This document shows positions 59,544 through 64,000 of a DNA stretch of 64,000 nucleotides, in pieces. The translations under genes and the position numbers were made by a program. Under the pieces are notes generated by a model. That model worked only from the letters and a program-made list of their open reading frames with translations. It did no database searches and was not told where the DNA came from. Source of the DNA: JASGIT01 sp047601665 (GTDB lineage Bacteria > Pseudomonadota > Gammaproteobacteria > Burkholderiales > Burkholderiaceae_C); NCBI GenBank assembly GCA_047601665.1, contig JASGIT010000001.1:3224001-3288000 (forward strand). Direction: 5' to 3'. How positions within the stretch are numbered: the first letter of the stretch is position 1; the number at the start of each line of letters is the position of its first letter.

Positions 59544-59588
59544 TGGCTGCCAGCCCAATAAGGACGAGCGCTAGCAGCTATGAAAAAG
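59544..59588 (+). repeat. Dispersed repeat copy R7
   Basis: GGCTGCCAGCCC, AATAAGG, ACGAGCGCTAGCAGCTATGA then AAAA. Between the converging ntrC and chaC genes. The stop codon and last residues of the ChaC-like protein are read from it in the other strand. Confidence 0.8.
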
Positions 59589-60156
59589 TGAGTATCCGTG
59601 CCAGCGCGCGGTCGTGGATGCCCATGCGCAGCAGCGCGTCGAACGTGCTCTGCGCGTAGTCCCGCGTGCTGCCGTAGATGCCCTGCGCCTCGGCGAAGAT
59701 GCGGCGGTATTCCTCCGCCGTCAGCTCGCCCGTGTGGCTGGGGCTGCGGCGCGACAGCGTGAATGCCAGCGCGCGCACCGGCCCCTGCGGCGTGTGGCAG
59801 GGCAGCCAGCGCGGGTCGTACACGGCCAGCTTCATCTCGCGCTGCCACAGCTGCGCCAGCACCTCGCGCGCCAGCGCATGTTCGACGCGGAACACCACGC
59901 CCTGGCAGCTGCCGCCCGAAAGCATCCCCAGCACCAGGCCCGGGCATTCGGGCGTGCCGCGGTTGATGCGGCTCCACATCTTCAGCGCGCGGTGCCAGCC
60001 ATGCACGCGCGCGGGGCGCTGCTCGGCGAACGCGAATTCGGGCCGCCAGATCAGCGAGCCGTAGCCGAACACCCACAAGTCCTGTTGGCCGCCCCATTCG
60101 CCCAGGGTTCGCTCCAGCATCGGAGCCGGGTCGCGCAGGGGCAGGGGAGTGGTCAT
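59578..60156 (-). CDS. chaC: ChaC-family gamma-glutamylcyclotransferase
   Basis: 192 residues. Breaks down glutathione to 5-oxoproline and Cys-Gly in the cytosol. The family glycine loop LWVFGYGSLIWRPEF is complete, as is SRINRGTPECPGLVLGML. The gene faces ntrC. Its last three codons and stop lie within repeat R7, so its C-terminus has probably been reset by the repeat. Confidence 0.9.
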   Translation of the reverse strand: MTTPLPLRDPAPMLERTLGEWGGQQDLWVFGYGSLIWRPEFAFAEQRPARVHGWHRALKMWSRINRGTPECPGLVLGMLSGGSCQGVVFRVEHALAREVLAQLWQREMKLAVYDPRWLPCHTPQGPVRALAFTLSRRSPSHTGELTAEEYRRIFAEAQGIYGSTRDYAQSTFDALLRMGIHDRALARILTFS

Positions 60157-60207
60157 GGCGTGAAATTAGAATAGCGGGCTATCCTGCATTTTTACGGAGT
60201 TTTCCCC

Positions 60208-60723
60208 ATGTCTTCCAGCACTGACGACGACGGCCAAGAGCGCTTCGTCCTCGCCTTTCTGTTCGCCTTGATCCTCCTGGTGGTCGCCGCCGTGATCGGC
60301 GTCGGCATCTTCAAGGGCGGCCTGATGCGCGCATCCGCCAAGCCGGCCGCCGCAGCGGCTGCCGTCCCGCCCGCAGCCGTGGCCGCAGCCGAAGAGGCCC
60401 GCGTGGTCGTCGAGAACGGCGTGGTCAAGTTCTACTTCGCCACCGCCAAGGCCGACCTGGCCCCCGGCGCGAACGAAGCGCTGGCCGACGTGGTCAAGGG
60501 CGTGGCAGCGGGCAAGACGGCCATCGTCTCGGGCTTCCACGACGCCACGGGCGATCTGGCGCTGAACCAGGAACTGGCCAAGAAGCGCGCCGAGTCCGTG
60601 CGCGACGCACTCAAGGCCCTGGGCGTGGCCGAAGACAAGATCGAGCTGAAGAAGCCCGAGGAAACCCAGGCCAGCGGCACCAACGCCGAAGCGCGCCGCG
60701 TGGAAGTGACGCTCGCGCCCTGA
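60208..60723 (+). CDS. Inner-membrane anchored OmpA-domain protein
   Basis: 171 residues. One N-terminal membrane helix (FVLAFLFALILLVVAAVIGVG), an Ala-rich linker and a C-terminal OmpA-like peptidoglycan-binding domain (KFYFATAKADLAPGANEAL; NQELAKKRAESVRDALKALGV; NAEARRVEV). It would tie the inner membrane to the cell wall. Function not known. Own terminator follows. Confidence 0.82.
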   Translation: MSSSTDDDGQERFVLAFLFALILLVVAAVIGVGIFKGGLMRASAKPAAAAAAVPPAAVAAAEEARVVVENGVVKFYFATAKADLAPGANEALADVVKGVAAGKTAIVSGFHDATGDLALNQELAKKRAESVRDALKALGVAEDKIELKKPEETQASGTNAEARRVEVTLAP

Positions 60724-60744
60724 AGCGGCCTTCGCCCCGCACGC

Positions 60745-60772
60745 AAGCCCGGCCTGAGCGCCGGGCTTTTTC
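60745..60772 (+). terminator. Rho-independent terminator after the OmpA-domain gene
   Basis: AAGCCCGGC pairs with GCCGGGCTT around a CTGAGC-type loop, followed by TTTTTCG. Separates this gene from the iron regulon. Confidence 0.88.
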
Positions 60773-60820
60773 GTTGCACGGCGGGGCCTCTTCCTTCTCC
60801 ACCGGCAGCCAAAACGCCTA

Positions 60821-60840
60821 GAATGAGAAGCAATCGCATT
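60821..60840 (+). promoter_or_regulatory. Fur box-like operator of the iron-uptake genes
   Basis: GAATGAGAAGCAATCGCATT resembles the Fur consensus of alternating AATGA/ATTC units (GATAATGATAATCATTATC). It lies 54 bases before the sigma-factor start. Iron-loaded Fur would repress the operon. Confidence 0.6.
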
Positions 60841-60893
60841 TATTGAACGATGCCCAGGGAGTCATCTTTGCGATTGGGGGGAAGGTTGCCGCC

Positions 60894-61415
60894 ATGCCAT
60901 CAGGCGAATATGCGCCGCACAGCGAAATCCAGACGCTCTACCGTGACCACCATGGGTGGTTGCGCGATTGGCTGCGCAGGCAACTCGGGTGCTCCCACAA
61001 CGCCGCGGACCTGGCGCACGACACGTTCGTGCGGCTGCTGAGCCGGCAGGCGCCGGCGCAGCCTAGGGACCCGCGCGCCTACCTGACCACCATTGCGCAC
61101 GGGCTCGTCGTGGATTTCCACCGGCGCAGGGCGCTGGAGCGGGCCTACCTGGAGTCGCTGGCGGCGCTGCCCGAGCCCCAGGCGCCGTCGCCCGAGGAAC
61201 GGGCCATCGTGCTGGAAGCCCTGGTCGCCATCGACGCCATGCTCGACGGCATGAAGCCGGCGGTGCGGCAGGCCTTCCTGCTCTCGCAGCTGGAGGGGCT
61301 GGCCTACGCGCAGATCGCCGCGCGGCTGGGCGTGACGGTGCGCACCGTCAACAACTACATGCTCAAGGCGCTCGAACACTGCTACCGCGTCGTGGCCGAC
61401 GGGGCATGCGCTTGA
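60894..61415 (+). CDS. FecI-type ECF sigma factor
   Basis: 173 residues. Region 2 (LRDWLRRQLGCSHNAADLAHDTFVRLL; split: LGCSHNAADLAHDTFVRLL) and region 4 (LSQLEGLAYAQIAARLGVTV) of iron-starvation sigma factors. It directs RNA polymerase to the downstream receptor gene when the receptor signals through FecR. ATG 60894 has GGAAGG about 9 bases upstream; an in-frame TTG at 60843 overlaps the Fur-box region and was rejected. Overlaps fecR by 10 bases. Confidence 0.9.
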   Translation: MPSGEYAPHSEIQTLYRDHHGWLRDWLRRQLGCSHNAADLAHDTFVRLLSRQAPAQPRDPRAYLTTIAHGLVVDFHRRRALERAYLESLAALPEPQAPSPEERAIVLEALVAIDAMLDGMKPAVRQAFLLSQLEGLAYAQIAARLGVTVRTVNNYMLKALEHCYRVVADGACA

Positions 61416-62416
61416 CCACGGCCAGCAACAGCGCGGCGGAGGACGGAGCCGCGCGCGCCGAAGCCGAGGTCCGCAACGAGGCGGTGGCCTGGTATGCGCG
61501 CCTGTGCTCCGGCGAGGCCACCGAGGCCGACCATGCAGCCTGGAAGCGCTGGCACGAGGCCCACCCCGACCACCAGCGCGCATGGCGGCATTTCGAGGCC
61601 TTGCAGGCGATGCTGCAGCGCGTGCCCGGCCCGCTGGCCGCCGCCACGCTCCAGGCGGGGCAGCGCAACCGGCGCCGGGTGCTGCGCGGCATTGCCGCCC
61701 TGGTGGGGAGCGGCGCGGTGGCCGGCCTGTCGTGGCGGCTGGCCAATACCGAGGGCGGGCTGCGCGCGTGGCTGGCCGACTACCGCACCGGCCCGGGCGA
61801 ACAGCGCTCCATCACGCTGGCCGATGGTTCGCAGCTGACGCTGAATACCCGGACCGCCGTCGATGTTTCCCTCGACGCCGCGCGGCGGCTCGTCAGGCTG
61901 CTCGAAGGCGAAATCCTGGTGCGCACCGCCCGGCTGGGCGGGGGGCGCAAGGACGCCCGTCCGTTCCTGGTGCAAACGCCGCAGGGCCGGATACAGGCCC
62001 TGGGCACGCGCTTCACCGTCCGCAGCGAGGGCGACCGCACCGTGGTGGGCGTGCTGGAGGACGTGGTGGAAGTGCGGGCCGCCCAGGCGCCCGGCCAGGC
62101 GGTGCGGCTGCAGGCGGGCCAACAGGCCGTCTTCACCCGGGAGCGCGTCGAAGCGCCGCAGCCGGTGGAGCCCGTGTTCGCCGACTGGGCGGGCGGCAGC
62201 CTGATCGTCAACGGCTGGCGGCTGGAGGACGTGGTGCGCGAACTCGCGCGCTACCGCCCGGGCCGGCTGGCCTGCGACCCGGCCGTCGCGGACATCCGGG
62301 TGTCGGGGGTGTTCCCCATCGGCGACACGGACAAGGCGCTGGCCGTCATCACGCGGGCGTTCCCGGTGCGCCTGAGCGGCGTGACGCGCTACTGGCTCAC
62401 CCTCGTGCCGGCCTAG
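61406..62416 (+). CDS. FecR-type anti-sigma / signal transducer
   Basis: 336 residues. N-terminal cytosolic DUF4880 region (AVAWYARLCSGEATEADHAAW), a hydrophobic stretch with adjacent Trp (GIAALVGSGAVAGLSWRLAN), then the periplasmic FecR domain (TLADGSQLTLNTRTAVDV; QTPQGRIQALGTRFTV) and a C-terminal STN-like part. Passes the signal from the TonB-dependent receptor to the sigma factor. Confidence 0.92.
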   Translation: MRLTTASNSAAEDGAARAEAEVRNEAVAWYARLCSGEATEADHAAWKRWHEAHPDHQRAWRHFEALQAMLQRVPGPLAAATLQAGQRNRRRVLRGIAALVGSGAVAGLSWRLANTEGGLRAWLADYRTGPGEQRSITLADGSQLTLNTRTAVDVSLDAARRLVRLLEGEILVRTARLGGGRKDARPFLVQTPQGRIQALGTRFTVRSEGDRTVVGVLEDVVEVRAAQAPGQAVRLQAGQQAVFTRERVEAPQPVEPVFADWAGGSLIVNGWRLEDVVRELARYRPGRLACDPAVADIRVSGVFPIGDTDKALAVITRAFPVRLSGVTRYWLTLVPA

Positions 62417-62536
62417 GCGCTCGGCGCACGCCCCCGCCGCCGGGAATTTTTCGCGGCCCGGTTTTCATCTTTTGCGTTTTCGTTCGGCTCCCTCCATGAA
62501 AGCACCCATTTGCTGCCTATGCCGAAGGAAACCCGA
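62417..62536 (+). promoter_or_regulatory. Gap before the receptor gene
   Basis: 120 bases that should carry the FecI-dependent receptor promoter. A GC-rich part ending GGAATTTTTCGCGG is followed by a T-rich stretch. I could not assign -35/-10 elements with confidence. Confidence 0.3.
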
Positions 62537-64000
62537 ATGCTCCCGCCTGCCTCGCCACCCTCCGCCCGCGCGGCGCTGACCTGCCTGCTGGCCGCCGCGC
62601 TGGCGCTCCCGGCCGCTGTCCACGCGAACGAGCCCCCGCCCGGGGCCGGCCAGGCCGCCAAGGCCTACCAGATCGAGCCCGGCCCGCTGGCGACCGTGCT
62701 CGGGCGCTTCGCCGCGGCGGCGGGCGTGGCGCTGTCGTTCGACCCGGCCAGCACCGGGGATTTGCGGTCGGGCGGCATCCGGGGCAGCTACACCGTGGGG
62801 GCGGGCTTTGCCGCCATCCTGGCGGGCACGGGGCTGGAGGCGGTGGAGGGCGGCGCGGGCGAATTCATCGTCCGCAAGGCCGCCGCCGCCCCGGCTGCCC
62901 CACCGGCGGGCGCCGATGCGGCGGAGTTGCCCGCGGTGCGCGTCGTGGCCCGCGCCGCGCCCGTGCCGGTCGATGCGGACGACCGCTACCAGCCCACGCC
63001 CGACGCCTCCACCCTGCGCACGACGGCGCCGGTGCTGGACATTCCGCAGGTCGTCAACGTGGTGCCGGCCCAGGTCATCCGCGACCAGCAGCCGCGCAAC
63101 ATCGACGACGCGCTCGTCAACGTCAGCGGCATCACCCAGGGCAACACCCTGGCCAGCACGCAGGACACCATCATGAAGCGCGGCTTCGGTGGCAACCGCG
63201 ACGGCTCCATCATGCACAACGGGATGCCGCTGGTGCAGGGGCGCGGCATGAACGCGGCGGCGGAAAGCGTGGAGGTGCTCAAGGGGCCTTCGTCGCTGCT
63301 GTACGGCCTGATGGACCCGGGCGGCGTGGTCAACGTGGTCAGCAAGAAGCCGCAGCTGCGCCAGCGCATGGCCCTGTCGCTGCAGGGCTCGGGCTACGCG
63401 GGCGGGCGCGACGGCGCGAGCGCCACGCTGGACACCACCGGCCCCATCGGCGACAACGGCCTGGCGTACCGGCTGATCGTCGACCACGTGAACGAGGACT
63501 ACTGGCGCAACTTCGGCCGGCACCGCGAAACGCTGGTGGCGCCGTCGCTGGCCTGGTACGGCGACGACACGCAGGTGGTGCTGTGGTACGAGTACCGCAA
63601 GTACCTGACCCCGTTCGACCGCGGCACCGCGCTGGACCCGCGCACGCAGCGCCCGCTCGACATCCCCAAGACGCGCCGGCTGGACGAGCCGTTCAACGAG
63701 ATGACCGGCGAGACCCACCTGGGCCAGCTGTCCGCCGACCACCAGCTGGGCGGCGGCTGGGCCGCGCACCTGAACCTGAGCTACAACCGCGAGACCTACG
63801 ACGCCAACCAGCTGCGCGTCAACGGCGTCAACACCGGCACCGGCACGCTCCTGCGCAGCAACGACGCCACGCACGGTGCGCTGAGCACCGATAGCTACGT
63901 AAGCGCCTACATGGACGGCAGCGTGGACCTGGCCGGAATGCGCCACGACCTGCAGTTCGGCGCCGACGCCGAATACCGCCTGATCTACCGCGCCGACCTG
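62537..64000 (+). CDS. TonB-dependent siderophore receptor with STN signalling domain (3' end cut)
   Basis: The right edge of the window truncates it after 488 codons. Signal peptide (ALTCLLAAALALPAAVHA), STN domain (AYQIEPGPLATVLGRFAA), plug domain (VNVVPAQVIRDQQPRNIDDA; VEVLKGPSSLLYGLMDPGG), then the start of the beta-barrel. The STN domain marks it as a transducer receptor that triggers FecR/FecI when its ferric siderophore binds. ATG 62537 has GAAGGAA 6 bases upstream; ATG 62519 has none. The ligand is unknown. Confidence 0.92.
   Translation, partial: MLPPASPPSARAALTCLLAAALALPAAVHANEPPPGAGQAAKAYQIEPGPLATVLGRFAAAAGVALSFDPASTGDLRSGGIRGSYTVGAGFAAILAGTGLEAVEGGAGEFIVRKAAAAPAAPPAGADAAELPAVRVVARAAPVPVDADDRYQPTPDASTLRTTAPVLDIPQVVNVVPAQVIRDQQPRNIDDALVNVSGITQGNTLASTQDTIMKRGFGGNRDGSIMHNGMPLVQGRGMNAAAESVEVLKGPSSLLYGLMDPGGVVNVVSKKPQLRQRMALSLQGSGYAGGRDGASATLDTTGPIGDNGLAYRLIVDHVNEDYWRNFGRHRETLVAPSLAWYGDDTQVVLWYEYRKYLTPFDRGTALDPRTQRPLDIPKTRRLDEPFNEMTGETHLGQLSADHQLGGGWAAHLNLSYNRETYDANQLRVNGVNTGTGTLLRSNDATHGALSTDSYVSAYMDGSVDLAGMRHDLQFGADAEYRLIYRADL

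Noticed and set aside
62465..63946. Minus-strand open frame opposite the TonB receptor
   Set aside because: The plus strand shows signal peptide, STN and plug domains; the antisense frame is low-complexity.

Overview
The window is a 64 kb piece of chromosome from a high-GC betaproteobacterium, almost certainly family Comamonadaceae (Acidovorax-like). The evidence is the 16S/23S rRNA sequence, the Burkholderiales gene order pilW-rodZ-ispG-hisS-yfgM-bamB-der-hfq-hflX-hflK-hflC-DUF2065-hisZ-purA, and a dispersed short palindromic repeat of a kind I associate with this family. No phage, transposase or CRISPR array is visible. Most genes are packed with stop/start overlaps.

Layout. (1) 1-9.7 kb is mixed accessory and signalling: a solute-binding protein (cut by the left edge) overlapping a membrane diguanylate cyclase, an acyl-CoA synthetase, a cupin, a 267-bp MITE-like palindromic element, a nucleoside deaminase, a PhoD phosphatase overlapping a second diguanylate cyclase, and a quinone reductase. 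(2) 9.8-31.6 kb is a long housekeeping block on the plus strand: surE-pcm-nlpD-rluD, scpB-rluB-ndk-rlmN, the isoprenoid/aminoacylation/outer-membrane/ribosome-assembly/Hfq/HflKC block, hisZ-purA and a phosphoribosyltransferase. (3) 31.6-37.3 kb is a complete rRNA operon: three tandem promoters, 16S, tRNA-Ile(GAT), tRNA-Ala(TGC), 23S, 5S, terminator. Its RNase III processing stems can be read directly. (4) 37.4-41.8 kb holds a pseudouridine synthase, a beta-propeller protein, a polysaccharide deacetylase, a fatty-acid-hydroxylase-like membrane protein and an EI24 membrane protein.

(5) 41.8-51.6 kb is the most unusual part. A TctD/TctE-like two-component system leads into two genes for an ATP-citrate-lyase-like enzyme: a 428-aa ATP-grasp/citrate-binding subunit and an unusually long 906-aa CoA-ligase plus citrate-synthase-like subunit. 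A CitMHS-type citrate transporter follows. Two paralogous solute-binding proteins without any ABC permease bracket the set. It reads as a self-contained system that senses, imports and cleaves citrate or a related acid, using ATP and CoA.

(6) 51.6-59.6 kb: the cstA-ybdD peptide/pyruvate transporter pair, a CinA-like molybdopterin-binding protein, and the nitrogen regulon glnA-(small secreted protein)-ntrB-ntrC. glnA has a clear sigma-54 promoter and upstream NtrC-like sites that lie partly inside the preceding gene. (7) 59.6-64 kb: a ChaC-type glutathione-degrading enzyme, an OmpA-domain protein, then a FecI/FecR/TonB-receptor iron-uptake regulon with a Fur-like box; the receptor runs off the right edge.

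A recurring theme is a roughly 50-bp palindromic repeat with at least seven copies here. Two copies lie inside reading frames: one forms the hydrophobic core of a signal peptide and another is an in-frame insertion in the hydroxylase-like protein. A third probable coding copy lies in hisZ.
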